Part shown: piece after piece, positions 1-7,912 of the stretch
How the letters are laid out: the number at the start of each line of letters is the position of its first letter
Position numbering within the stretch: position 1 is the first letter of the stretch
NCBI GenBank assembly: GCA_902553675.1
Contig: CACDLV010000005.1
Location: 1-46,969 of the forward strand
DNA: 46,969 nucleotides
Reading direction: 5' to 3'
From: an uncultured Pelagibacteraceae bacterium
Lineage (GTDB): Bacteria > Pseudomonadota > Alphaproteobacteria > Pelagibacterales > Pelagibacteraceae
Translations under genes and position numbers: made by a program
The notes under the pieces: generated by a model
What the model was told of the DNA's origin: nothing
Seen by the model: the letters and a program-made list of their open reading frames with translations, nothing else
The model's database searches: none

Positions 1-1
1 A

Positions 2-823
2 GGTGTTGTACATATGAGACATACTCATTTACCAGAACATAAGTTCGTAAGCGGTCAACCAGAAACAGGTGTCGAGCTAGCAGAGGATTTGGAAAGAATT
101 TGTATGAACTTTGGTGCTGAAAATATTGCAGCTTGTATTGTTGAGCCTATTGCAGGATCAACAGGCACATTAGTTCCACCAAAAGGATACTTACAAAGAT
201 TAAGGGAGATTTGTGATAAGCATGGAATACTTTTAATTTTTGATGAAGTAATCACTGGATGGGGTAGAACTGGATCTCCATTTGCATCACAAGAGTACGG
301 CGTAACTCCAGACATGATGACAATGGCAAAAGCTACTACAAACGGGATTAGCCCAATGGGAGTTGTTGCATGTAAAGAAGATATCTATGATGCAATTGCA
401 GAAAATGCTCCGAAAGGAACGATTGAATTATTCCATGGATATACTTATTCAGGAATTCCAATTTCTGTAGCTGCTGGATTAGCAGTACAGGATATTATTG
501 AAAAGGATGATATTTTCAATAGAGCAAAAAATTTAGCACCTTATTTCCAAGAAGGGTTGATGTCTTTAAAAGATATTGATGTTGTAGATAACATTAGAGG
601 TTATGGAATGATGGGTGGAATTGATATTGTTATGGATAAAAAACCAGGTGCAGCAGGGTTTACTTGTTTCAAACATTGCTATGAAGCAGGAGTAAATTTT
701 AAAGCTACTGGTGATTGTTTAATCATTGCTCCAATGTTTATTTGTGAAAAAAAACATATTGATGAGATAATTGAAAAACTTCGAACAGGAATAACAAATT
801 ACGCAAAAAGTAAAAAGAATTAA
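2..823 (+). CDS. Class III omega-amino acid:pyruvate aminotransferase (3' part; 5' end outside window)
   Basis: PLP-dependent class III aminotransferase, expected to move an amino group from an omega-amino acid (beta-alanine, taurine or similar) onto pyruvate, giving alanine. The frame is open from base 2 (GVVH before the ATG at 14), so the listed ATG is internal and the N-terminal part lies outside the window. Visible signatures are FDEVITGWGRTG, whose Asp contacts the PLP ring, and the probable Schiff-base lysine in MAKATTNG (about residue 106 from the listed Met). The LPEHKF and AGSTGTLVPPKGYL stretches resemble the beta-alanine:pyruvate/taurine:pyruvate branch. The gene for alanine dehydrogenase starts 9 bases downstream, which fits recycling of the alanine to pyruvate and ammonium. 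Family is certain; whether the donor is taurine, hypotaurine or beta-alanine cannot be decided here. Confidence 0.88.
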   Translation, partial: GVVHMRHTHLPEHKFVSGQPETGVELAEDLERICMNFGAENIAACIVEPIAGSTGTLVPPKGYLQRLREICDKHGILLIFDEVITGWGRTGSPFASQEYGVTPDMMTMAKATTNGISPMGVVACKEDIYDAIAENAPKGTIELFHGYTYSGIPISVAAGLAVQDIIEKDDIFNRAKNLAPYFQEGLMSLKDIDVVDNIRGYGMMGGIDIVMDKKPGAAGFTCFKHCYEAGVNFKATGDCLIIAPMFICEKKHIDEIIEKLRTGITNYAKSKKN

Positions 824-832
824 TTTTCGTTT

Positions 833-1951
833 ATGAAAATTGGAGTTCCTAAAGAAATAAAACCACAAGAAAATAGAATTGGTTTAACACCAGATAGTGT
901 TAAAACTTTAGTTTCAGAAGGTCATGAGGTTTTAGTAGAAAACAACGGTGGATTTGAAGCTGGTTTTGAAAATGATCAATATTTAAAAGCTGGAGCTAAA
1001 ATTGCTGATAATGCAGCTGACATTTTTAATGATGCAGAAATAATTGTTAAAGTAAAAGAACCTCAAAAAGCAGAAGTTGACATGATTAGAGAAAATCAAA
1101 TCGTATATACCTATCTCCATTTAGCAGCTGCAAAAGAATTAACTGAGGGATTAATAAAATCTAAAAGTATTAATATAGCTTACGAAACAGTTACAGATGA
1201 TAACGGAAGACTTCCTTTACTAGCACCTATGAGTGCTGTTGCGGGAAGAATGTCTGTTCAAGCCGGTGCTCATTGTTTAGAGAAAAACCAAAGCGGCAGA
1301 GGTTTGCTTTTAGGGGGCGCACCAGGTGTAACAGGTGGAACAGTAGTTATATTGGGTGGAGGAGTTGTAGGAGAAAACGCTGCAGTGATTGCAACTGGCA
1401 TGCAAGCAAAAGTTCATATTGTAGATAAATCAGAGACTAGATTAAAACAACTTGTAGAAATGTTTGGCGATAAAATTATACCCGAACAAAGTGATAAAAC
1501 AGATTTAGATAAACTAGTTGCTGAGGCAGATTTATTAGTTGGCGGAGTATTAATTCCAGGTGCAGAAGCACCAAAATTAATTACTAAAGAAATGATTAAA
1601 ACAATGAAAAGAGGATCTGTAATAGTTGATGTTGCTATAGATCAAGGTGGATGTGTAGAAACTAGTAAACCTACAACCCATGGTGATCCAACTTATATAG
1701 TTGATGATGTAGTCCATTATTGCGTAGCAAATATGCCTGGTGGCGTTCCTAGGACATCAACATTAGCACTAAATAATGCAACTTTACCTTTCTTAGTTAA
1801 GCTTGCTAATAAAGGCTATCAAAAAGCATTAAGTGAAGATAAAAACTTTTTAGCAGGGTTAAATGTTCATAAAGGTAAAGTAACTTACAAAGCAGTTGCT
1901 GATGTTTTTGGGCATGATTTTGTCGAACCTGGAGAAGCTATCAAACATTAG
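833..1951 (+). CDS. ald: Alanine dehydrogenase
   Basis: NAD-dependent oxidative deamination of L-alanine to pyruvate and ammonium, in the cytoplasm. The 372-residue length is standard for Ald. Family residues are in place: Arg15 in ENRIGLTP, Lys75 in VKVKEP and His96 in YTYLHLAA are the substrate/catalytic positions, and a Rossmann motif VVILGGGVVGENAA lies near residue 171. It starts 9 bases after the aminotransferase and ends 2 bases before the flavoprotein, so the three are almost certainly one transcript. The pairing regenerates the pyruvate acceptor used by the aminotransferase and releases nitrogen as ammonium. The weakly spaced start ATG at 833 gives the canonical N-terminus MKIGVPKE. 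Confidence 0.95.
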   Translation: MKIGVPKEIKPQENRIGLTPDSVKTLVSEGHEVLVENNGGFEAGFENDQYLKAGAKIADNAADIFNDAEIIVKVKEPQKAEVDMIRENQIVYTYLHLAAAKELTEGLIKSKSINIAYETVTDDNGRLPLLAPMSAVAGRMSVQAGAHCLEKNQSGRGLLLGGAPGVTGGTVVILGGGVVGENAAVIATGMQAKVHIVDKSETRLKQLVEMFGDKIIPEQSDKTDLDKLVAEADLLVGGVLIPGAEAPKLITKEMIKTMKRGSVIVDVAIDQGGCVETSKPTTHGDPTYIVDDVVHYCVANMPGGVPRTSTLALNNATLPFLVKLANKGYQKALSEDKNFLAGLNVHKGKVTYKAVADVFGHDFVEPGEAIKH

Positions 1952-1953
1952 AA

Positions 1954-4398
1954 ATGGAAAAAAACTATCCTTCAAGCGCAAAGGTAGTTGTAATAGGTGG
2001 TGGCGTTGCCGGCACCTCTTGTGCTTACCATTTAGCAAAATTTGGTTGGAAAGATGTAGTTTTATTAGAAAGAGATCAATTAACTTCTGGTACTACCTGG
2101 CATGCTGCTGGACTAATAGGGCAATTAGGTGCAACTTCTACAATTACAAAATTAAGAAAATACTCTTTAGATCTTTATAATGAGCTAGAAAAAACAACAG
2201 GTTTATCAACTGGTCTTAAACAAAATGGCGCAATAACAGTTGCTTCATCAAAAGAAAGAATGCAGGAGTTATTAAGGCAAGCTACTACAGCACAACTTTC
2301 CAATGTTGAGGTAGAGGTTTTAGACAAAGAAAGAATAAAAGAATTATATCCAGTAGTAAAAAACGAGGATTTAGTTGGTGGTGTTTATATGCCAAAAGAT
2401 GGTCAGGCAGATCCTGTTGGAGTTACCAATGTATTGGCTAAAGCTGCTAAAATGCTAGGTGTTCAGATATTTGAGAAGTCACCAGTAAAAAAAATATTAC
2501 TTAAAAATAAACACATATGTGGTGTTGAAACTAATCAAGGAAAAATTGATTGTGAATATGTAGTTTTAGCCACAGGAATGTGGTCCAGACAAATTGGAGA
2601 AGATATTGGTGTTAGTGTTCCGCTATATCCTAATGAGCACTTCTATGTGATTACAGAGCCAATGAATAATCTTCCCAAAGATTTGCCTGTTTTAAGAGAT
2701 TACAATGCTTGTCTCTATTTAAAAGAAGATGCTGGAAAAATGTTGGTTGGAATTTTTGAACCTAATGCAAAACCTGCTTTTAAAAATAGCGGCAGAGTTC
2801 CTGATGATTTTTCATTTGGAGAATTTCCTGATGATTTTGATCACTTTGAACCATACCTTGAAAAATCTTTTCATAGGCTACCAATGTTAGAAAACGCAGG
2901 TATAAGAAAATTTTTTTCAGGCCCAGAGTCATTTACGCCTGATACACAGTATTTACTTGGAGAAACACCAGAAGTTAAAAACCTTTATACCTGCTGTGGT
3001 TTCAATAGTATCGGAATTGCAAGTTCTGGGGGAGCAGGAAGAGTAACTGCAGAATGGATGATTAATGGTCATATAAATGAGGATTTATTTTCTTTAGATA
3101 TAAAAAGATTTCAAAAGCTTCATTCATCTAAAAAATTTATCATGGATAGGGTTACTGAAACCTTAGGGGATTTATATGGTATGCATTGGCCTTATAAACA
3201 ACATACAACTTCAAGAAATGAAAAATTATTACCTTATCACGAAGAATTAAAAAAAGCTGGTGCATGTTTTGGTGTAGCAGGAGGGTTTGAAAGACCTATG
3301 TGGTATTCCTTAAATGAAAAAAAATCAGAATATGAATATAGTTTTAACTATCAAAATTGGTATCCATCAGCAAAACACGAAACCATAAATGCTAGAAAAA
3401 ATGTTGGACTTTTTGATTTTTCAACTTTTTCCAAATTTGATTTAAAAGGTGAGAAAGTTCATAGCGATCTACAAAAAATTTGTACAGCTAACATTAAAAA
3501 TGGAATTGGGAAATCTACCTATACAAACATGCTAAATGAGGACGGTGGTATTGAAACAGATGTAACAGTTGTCTGTATTGATAAAAATTATTTTAGAATA
3601 GTTAGTTCAGCAGCAACTAGAGAAAGAGATAAATTTCATATTTTAAAATATTTATCTGAAGATGTTAAATTTATTGATGTTACAGATGAGATTTGCTGTC
3701 TTGGTTTATTTGGTCCTAAAAGTAGAGAAATGATTCAAAAGATTAGTGATGAGGATTATTCACCAGAGAATTTTCAATTTGGATCAGGTAAAAATGTATT
3801 GATTGAGAATATAAAAGTTTGGGCACAAAGAATATCTTATGTAGGTGAACTTGGTTTTGAATTGTATGTTGATAAAGAAAATGCATTAAAATTGTATAAA
3901 ATTTTAATAAAAGAAGGTAAATATTTTGACTTATCTCATTGTGGTATGCACGCAATGGATATAATGAGAATGGAAAGTGGCTTTTTGCATTGGGGCCATG
4001 ACATTTCTCCAGAGGAAAACCAGTATCAAGCTGGTTTAAGTTTTACCATTAGTTATAAAAAAAATGTTAATTTTATAGGTAAAGACGCCTTGTTAAAAAT
4101 TAAAGATAAACCTTTAGAAAAAAGAATGATGATGTTTGTATTAAAAGACAGCAGACCTGGTGAACCTTTGTTGTTACATGAAGAGCCTATTTATTTAGAT
4201 GATAAAATCATTGGAAGAACAACTTCAGGAAATTATTCATTCTGCTTTGATAAAAATTTATCATTTGGCTATGTTAATTCAGGAAATACAATAGATACGC
4301 TTAAAGATAAAAATTTGTTCATAGAAGTAGAGAAGATCAAATATCCAATCGAAATTCTTTCAAAACCACTAAATACTAAAGATTTTAGGCGAGCTTAG
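1954..4398 (+). CDS. DMGDH/sarcosine dehydrogenase-family flavoprotein with GcvT domain
   Basis: Two-part 814-residue flavoenzyme of the dimethylglycine/sarcosine dehydrogenase type. An N-terminal FAD-binding DAO fold has the dinucleotide motif VVVIGGGVAGTSCAYHL and the TTWHAAGL motif, where the His (about residue 50) is the covalent FAD attachment site in DMGDH. From about residue 430 it is a GcvT-like folate-binding half (ARKNVGLFDFS, YVGELGFELYV). Family chemistry is oxidative N-demethylation of a methylated amine with the one-carbon unit passed to tetrahydrofolate. It follows ald after 2 bases. The context suggests that it prepares an N-methylated substrate, such as sarcosine, dimethylglycine or an N-methyl omega-amino acid, upstream of the transamination; that link is inference. 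The substrate is not determined by sequence. Confidence 0.85.
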   Translation: MEKNYPSSAKVVVIGGGVAGTSCAYHLAKFGWKDVVLLERDQLTSGTTWHAAGLIGQLGATSTITKLRKYSLDLYNELEKTTGLSTGLKQNGAITVASSKERMQELLRQATTAQLSNVEVEVLDKERIKELYPVVKNEDLVGGVYMPKDGQADPVGVTNVLAKAAKMLGVQIFEKSPVKKILLKNKHICGVETNQGKIDCEYVVLATGMWSRQIGEDIGVSVPLYPNEHFYVITEPMNNLPKDLPVLRDYNACLYLKEDAGKMLVGIFEPNAKPAFKNSGRVPDDFSFGEFPDDFDHFEPYLEKSFHRLPMLENAGIRKFFSGPESFTPDTQYLLGETPEVKNLYTCCGFNSIGIASSGGAGRVTAEWMINGHINEDLFSLDIKRFQKLHSSKKFIMDRVTETLGDLYGMHWPYKQHTTSRNEKLLPYHEELKKAGACFGVAGGFERPMWYSLNEKKSEYEYSFNYQNWYPSAKHETINARKNVGLFDFSTFSKFDLKGEKVHSDLQKICTANIKNGIGKSTYTNMLNEDGGIETDVTVVCIDKNYFRIVSSAATRERDKFHILKYLSEDVKFIDVTDEICCLGLFGPKSREMIQKISDEDYSPENFQFGSGKNVLIENIKVWAQRISYVGELGFELYVDKENALKLYKILIKEGKYFDLSHCGMHAMDIMRMESGFLHWGHDISPEENQYQAGLSFTISYKKNVNFIGKDALLKIKDKPLEKRMMMFVLKDSRPGEPLLLHEEPIYLDDKIIGRTTSGNYSFCFDKNLSFGYVNSGNTIDTLKDKNLFIEVEKIKYPIEILSKPLNTKDFRRA

Positions 4399-4447
4399 TT
4401 TTCTCTAATTTTATTGTATTTATACTTATTACCTGTTTAAATTAAGT

Positions 4448-4657
4448 GTGAAAAAAAACGATCAAGATACATCATTATTTAATAATGATATTGCTCAAAA
4501 TAAAGATTTAGAAGTAGATAAGATTAAAACTACTAATGTAAATATTCTACTTAATAGAGTTAGATTAAATCAAAAAAGAACTTTAAAGAAAAGAATTGTT
4601 TTTTCGATTATTTTGGTTGGTTTAGTTAGTTCGTTAGCTATTTATTTTATAATTTAG
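4448..4657 (+). CDS. Small hypothetical single-pass membrane protein
   Basis: I do not recognise this 69-residue protein. It starts with GTG. The first two thirds are polar and charged (including LNRVRLNQKRTLKKR), followed by a single C-terminal hydrophobic segment of about 19 residues ending in AIYFII, so it would be a tail-anchored or single-span inner-membrane protein with a basic cytoplasmic side. It sits 49 bases after the flavoprotein gene and before the tRNA. Coding is supported by the clean gap-filling frame and the organised topology, but the start is uncertain because no strong ribosome binding site is visible. Confidence 0.55.
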   Translation: MKKNDQDTSLFNNDIAQNKDLEVDKIKTTNVNILLNRVRLNQKRTLKKRIVFSIILVGLVSSLAIYFII

Positions 4658-4683
4658 TTTAAAATTTGACTTAAAAAACTTTA

Positions 4684-4711
4684 TTGAAACAATAAAGATT
4701 TGTATTATAAA
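4684..4711 (+). promoter_or_regulatory. Candidate promoter for the tRNA-CAU gene
   Basis: TTGAAA and TATAAA hexamers, each one mismatch from the sigma-70 consensus, are separated by 16 bases. They would place transcription start about 8 bases before the tRNA. The -35 region overlaps a perfect hairpin (CTTTATTG, loop AAA, CAATAAAG at 4679-4697), which has no U-tract after it. Confidence 0.45.
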
Positions 4712-4726
4712 CCATTTATCAATTAA

Positions 4727-4803
4727 GGCGGGGTAGCTCAGTTGGTTAGAGCGCGGGACTCATAAGCCCGAGGTCAGTGGTTCGATCCCACTTCCCGCTA
4801 CCA
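4727..4803 (+). tRNA. tRNA with CAU anticodon (probably elongator Met)
   Basis: A full 77-base cloverleaf with encoded CCA. The acceptor stem GGCGGGG pairs with TCCCGCT, the D stem is GCTC/GAGC, the anticodon loop CTCATAA carries CAT at 4761-4763, the T arm is AGTGG-TTCGATC-CCACT, and the discriminator base is A. The D arm is elongator-like, without the initiator A11-U24 pair, and the 5' half resembles elongator tRNA-Met. A tRNA-Ile reading AUA through lysidine also has a CAU gene sequence and is not excluded. Oddities are a G1-U72 wobble and an A31-G39 mismatch closing the anticodon loop, with the GGG:CCC run displaced one step from its initiator position. Confidence 0.95.
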
Positions 4804-4809
4804 AAAATT

Positions 4810-5328
4810 ATGAAAGATATTTATATAACTTGGGAAGAATATCATAACAAGATAGAGCAATTAGCTAAAAAAGTTCATGAGGATAATTTAAAATTTAATC
4901 AGATTATTTGTATTGCAAAAGGTGGATTAAGAGTAGGTGATGTTTTTAGTAGACTTTTCAATGTCCCTTTAGCCATTTTATCTGTTGAGTCATACCATGG
5001 TGATAGTGATGATATTAAAAATCAACAAGGACAATTTACTTTTTCAAGAGACTTAGCAAAAACTACTCCAAATTTGGGTTCACATGTTTTATTGGTTGAT
5101 GATTTAGCAGACTCGGGGAAAACTTTAATTAAAAGTATTAAATGGTTAGAACATTTTTATGGATTTTATTTAGAAGAAAAAATCAAAACTGCTGTTATAT
5201 GGCACAAATCAACTTCAAAATTTAAACCTGATTACTCTGTAGATTATTTAAAAGATTCTCCTTGGATACATATGCCTTTTGAGAAATATGAAACTACAAA
5301 TATAAAAAATTTTAAGTTTGATAAATAA
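4810..5328 (+). CDS. Xanthine/hypoxanthine-type phosphoribosyltransferase
   Basis: Type I purine phosphoribosyltransferase, which joins a 6-oxopurine base to PRPP to make the nucleotide. The PRPP-binding loop is LLVDDLADSGKTL, and an upstream IAKGGLRVGD loop matches the xanthine/hypoxanthine (Gpt-like, COG2236-type) group. The track's start at 4777 is a GTG inside the tRNA and cannot be right. The ATG at 4810 gives 172 residues beginning MKDIYITW, a normal N-terminus for the family. That leaves only 6 bases between the tRNA CCA end and the start codon, so after tRNA 3' processing the message would be nearly leaderless. Its stop codon is 1 base from the convergent guaC stop. Exact base specificity is not settled. 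Confidence 0.85.
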   Translation: MKDIYITWEEYHNKIEQLAKKVHEDNLKFNQIICIAKGGLRVGDVFSRLFNVPLAILSVESYHGDSDDIKNQQGQFTFSRDLAKTTPNLGSHVLLVDDLADSGKTLIKSIKWLEHFYGFYLEEKIKTAVIWHKSTSKFKPDYSVDYLKDSPWIHMPFEKYETTNIKNFKFDK

Positions 5329-5329
5329 A

Positions 5330-6364
5330 TTATTTAATTAAACTATCATTAAATTGACTAGATACCCTAACGAACGTTGTACATTTACTTAATTGTTTAA
5401 GTGAAGGTGCCCCAACATAAGTACAGCTGCTTCTTACACCACCAAGTATATTTAAGATAGTATCGTTGATTTTGCCTCTGTATTTTACTCTTACTTTCCT
5501 TCCTTCACTGCTTCGATAATCTGATAGCCCACCATAATGTTTCTTATTTGCAACCTCAGAACTAGATCCGTAAAACTCTATGTATTTCTCTCCGTTGACT
5601 TTAACAATTTTACCGTTACCTTCATCATGTCCTGCAAGCATACCTCCAAGCATTACAAAATCTGCACCACCACCAAAACCTTTAGCAACATCACCAGGAC
5701 ATGTACACCCACCATCTGCAATTACATGTGCACCAAGTCCATGCGCTGCATCAGCACATTCGATTACTGCACTTAATTGAGGATAACCAACTCCTGTTTG
5801 AATTCTTGTTGTACAAACACTTCCAGGTCCAATTCCAACTTTAACAATATCTGCTCCGCTAAGAACCAATTCTTGAGTCATATCAGCTGTTACAACGTTA
5901 CCTGCAATTATTGTTTTTGTTGGATATTTATCTCTTACTGATTTAATGAAATTAGTAAAATGCTCTGTGTAACCATTAGCAACATCAATACAAATAAATT
6001 TAAAAAAACTAAATTCTTTCAATACCTTATCCAAATTTTGAAAATCTTCTTTTTTTATACCAACGCTAAGTGCGATATTTGGAAATATTTTTTTAATATT
6101 TTTATTTTGTTTAATTTTTTTAACATCATGTTGTTTAGTTAAAGATGTGATCATTCCGAATTCATTTAATTTTTCAGCAATACTCAACTCTCCAACACCA
6201 TCCATATTTGCTGCCATTATTGGAATACCTGACCATTCATTTTTGCTGTATTTGAATCTGTATGTTCTTAGAAGATTTACGTCTTTTCTACTCTTTAGTG
6301 TGCTTCTTTTAGGTCTAAAAAGTACATCTGAATAATCTAACTTAAGCTCTTCTTCAATTCTCAT
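5330..6364 (-). CDS. guaC: GMP reductase
   Basis: NADPH-dependent reductive deamination of GMP to IMP, linking guanine salvage back to the adenine branch. The 344-residue TIM barrel has no CBS insert, which separates it from IMP dehydrogenase. Hallmarks are [10 protein letters not shown] near residue 51, the catalytic-loop cysteine Cys184 in [13 protein letters not shown], the GMPR-specific run [10 protein letters not shown], then [20 protein letters not shown] and the C-terminal [12 protein letters not shown]. Together these fit the E. coli/human GuaC type rather than the IMPDH-like type. It lies downstream of apt on the same strand, separated by 71 bases, so the two may be co-transcribed as a purine salvage pair. 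Confidence 0.94.
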   Translation of the reverse strand: MRIEEELKLDYSDVLFRPKRSTLKSRKDVNLLRTYRFKYSKNEWSGIPIMAANMDGVGELSIAEKLNEFGMITSLTKQHDVKKIKQNKNIKKIFPNIALSVGIKKEDFQNLDKVLKEFSFFKFICIDVANGYTEHFTNFIKSVRDKYPTKTIIAGNVVTADMTQELVLSGADIVKVGIGPGSVCTTRIQTGVGYPQLSAVIECADAAHGLGAHVIADGGCTCPGDVAKGFGGGADFVMLGGMLAGHDEGNGKIVKVNGEKYIEFYGSSSEVANKKHYGGLSDYRSSEGRKVRVKYRGKINDTILNILGGVRSSCTYVGAPSLKQLSKCTTFVRVSSQFNDSLIK

Positions 6365-6435
6365 GGGTAATTAAGTTATAACCATAGAAATTAATTTCAA
6401 ATCAATATATAGCCTGTGGATAAGTTTTTTACTTT

Positions 6436-6963
6436 CTAATGACCTGGAAATTCAATTAAATTCTCAACTTTATAGTTGTTTTTTATTAAATTTTCTGACC
6501 CGTCTAGATCGAATAAGTTTATTACAAATATAAATCCTGCAACTTTGCCTTTAGAAACTTCAACCAATTTTGCTGCTGCTTCTGCCGTTCCGCCAGTAGC
6601 AATAAGATCGTCTATTATTAAAACCTCATCTTTTTGATTAATAGAATCTTTGTGTACTTCAATTGTTGCAGTTCCATACTCAAGCTCAAAATCTACAGAG
6701 TGAACATCTGCTGGCAACTTATTTTTTTTTCTGAGCATAATAAATGGTTTTTTAAGGACGTATGAAACAGCAGAAGCAAAAACAAATCCTCTGGACTCTA
6801 TGGCTGCAATTTTAGAAAAATTGAATTTTTTTGATCTTTCTATAATCTGATTAATTGTTTCAGCAAATGCCTTTTCATCTTTAATTAATGTAGTGATATC
6901 TCTAAATAAAATGCCTTTTTTTGGATAATCAGGAATAGATCTAATATAATCTTTTAAATTCAT
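6436..6963 (-). CDS. apt: Adenine phosphoribosyltransferase
   Basis: Converts adenine plus PRPP to AMP. The 175-residue length and the PRPP motif VLIIDDLIATGGTAEAAAKLV are diagnostic. The N-terminus IRSIPDYPKKGILFRDITTL and the AAIESRGFVFASAVSY loop are typical Apt. It is divergent from mtnP with only 41 bases between start codons. The neighbour explains its job: MtnP releases free adenine from methylthioadenosine and Apt returns it to the nucleotide pool. Confidence 0.95.
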   Translation of the reverse strand: MNLKDYIRSIPDYPKKGILFRDITTLIKDEKAFAETINQIIERSKKFNFSKIAAIESRGFVFASAVSYVLKKPFIMLRKKNKLPADVHSVDFELEYGTATIEVHKDSINQKDEVLIIDDLIATGGTAEAAAKLVEVSKGKVAGFIFVINLFDLDGSENLIKNNYKVENLIEFPGH

Positions 6964-7004
6964 AATAGTTAAATATAAAAGTATAAATAAATATATTTTT
7001 AATT

Positions 7005-7877
7005 ATGACAACAAATAAATTAGCTATAATTGGTGGCAGTGGTCTTTATGATGTTGAGGAGTTCAAAGATAGAGAATTGCTCACTTTACAAACACCATGG
7101 GGAAGTCCATCTGATCAGGTCTTAAAAACTAAATATAATGGTAAAGAAGTTTATTTTTTACCAAGACACGGAAGAGGGCATTTTGTTTCTCCTTCAAATA
7201 TAAATTTTAGAGCAAATATAGATGCACTCAAACAACTAGGAGTTACGGATATTGTTTCTGTATCAGCCGTGGGTTCGCTTAAAGAATATTTACCACCTGG
7301 AAAATTTGTAATTGTAAATCAATTTATAGATAGGACTTTCGCAAGAATAAAAACTTTTTTCGATGATGAAATTGTAGCTCATGTATCAATGGCTCATCCA
7401 ACTTCAAATGGATTAATGAATGCATGCGAAGAGGCAATTAAAAAATCTAACATAGATTATCAAAGAAACGGAACTTATGTTGTTATGGAAGGGCCGCAAT
7501 TTTCTACATTAGCAGAATCTAATTTATATAGATCATGGAAGGCAGATGTAATTGGGATGACAAATATGCCTGAGGCAAAATTAGCAAGAGAAGCTGAAAT
7601 AAGATATGCATCAGTTTCTATGGTAACTGATTTTGATTGTTGGCATCCAGATCATGAAAATGTTGATGTGCAACAAGTAATAAAAGTTTTATTAGGAAAC
7701 GCAGAAAAAGCAAAAGTTATGATTAAGAATTTGATTGATAATTTTGAAGATCATATTGATCCAAAAGACCCAACAAATAATTGTTTAGACGTAGCAATAA
7801 TTACTGCACCCGAAAAAAGAACTCAGAAAACAATAGATAAACTTAAAACAGTAGCGGGTAGAGTCCTTAATAAATGA
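7005..7877 (+). CDS. mtnP: S-methyl-5'-thioadenosine phosphorylase
   Basis: Phosphorolysis of 5'-methylthioadenosine (MTA) to adenine and 5-methylthioribose-1-phosphate. The 290-residue protein has the phosphate loop IIGGSGLYDVEEF, PRHGRGHFVSPSNINFRAN, the base/ribose-binding run YVVMEGPQFSTLAES and VIGMTNMPEAKLAREAEI. MVTDFDCW matches the MTA-phosphorylase subgroup rather than purine nucleoside phosphorylase. mtnA follows after 35 bases, so the first two steps of MTA recycling are encoded together. MTA is the by-product of aminopropyl transfer, which the fusion at 14604 is predicted to carry out. Confidence 0.93.
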   Translation: MTTNKLAIIGGSGLYDVEEFKDRELLTLQTPWGSPSDQVLKTKYNGKEVYFLPRHGRGHFVSPSNINFRANIDALKQLGVTDIVSVSAVGSLKEYLPPGKFVIVNQFIDRTFARIKTFFDDEIVAHVSMAHPTSNGLMNACEEAIKKSNIDYQRNGTYVVMEGPQFSTLAESNLYRSWKADVIGMTNMPEAKLAREAEIRYASVSMVTDFDCWHPDHENVDVQQVIKVLLGNAEKAKVMIKNLIDNFEDHIDPKDPTNNCLDVAIITAPEKRTQKTIDKLKTVAGRVLNK

Positions 7878-7912
7878 AACAAATATTAATTATTTAAATA
7901 AAATTTATTAAT

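Noticed and set aside
1896-2180. 94-residue ORF bridging ald and the flavoprotein gene
   Set aside because: Out-of-frame overlap of two well-supported genes, composition unlike a real protein.
4679-4697. CTTTATTG-AAA-CAATAAAG hairpin as terminator of the small membrane protein gene
   Set aside because: No U-tract follows and it overlaps the better-supported tRNA promoter.
4777-4809. ORF-track start of the phosphoribosyltransferase inside the tRNA
   Set aside because: The GTG lies in the tRNA T stem; the ATG at 4810 gives the proper family N-terminus.
5537-6335. Several plus-strand ORFs opposite guaC
   Set aside because: Antisense shadows of a fully convincing GMP reductase; their translations have no organised domains.
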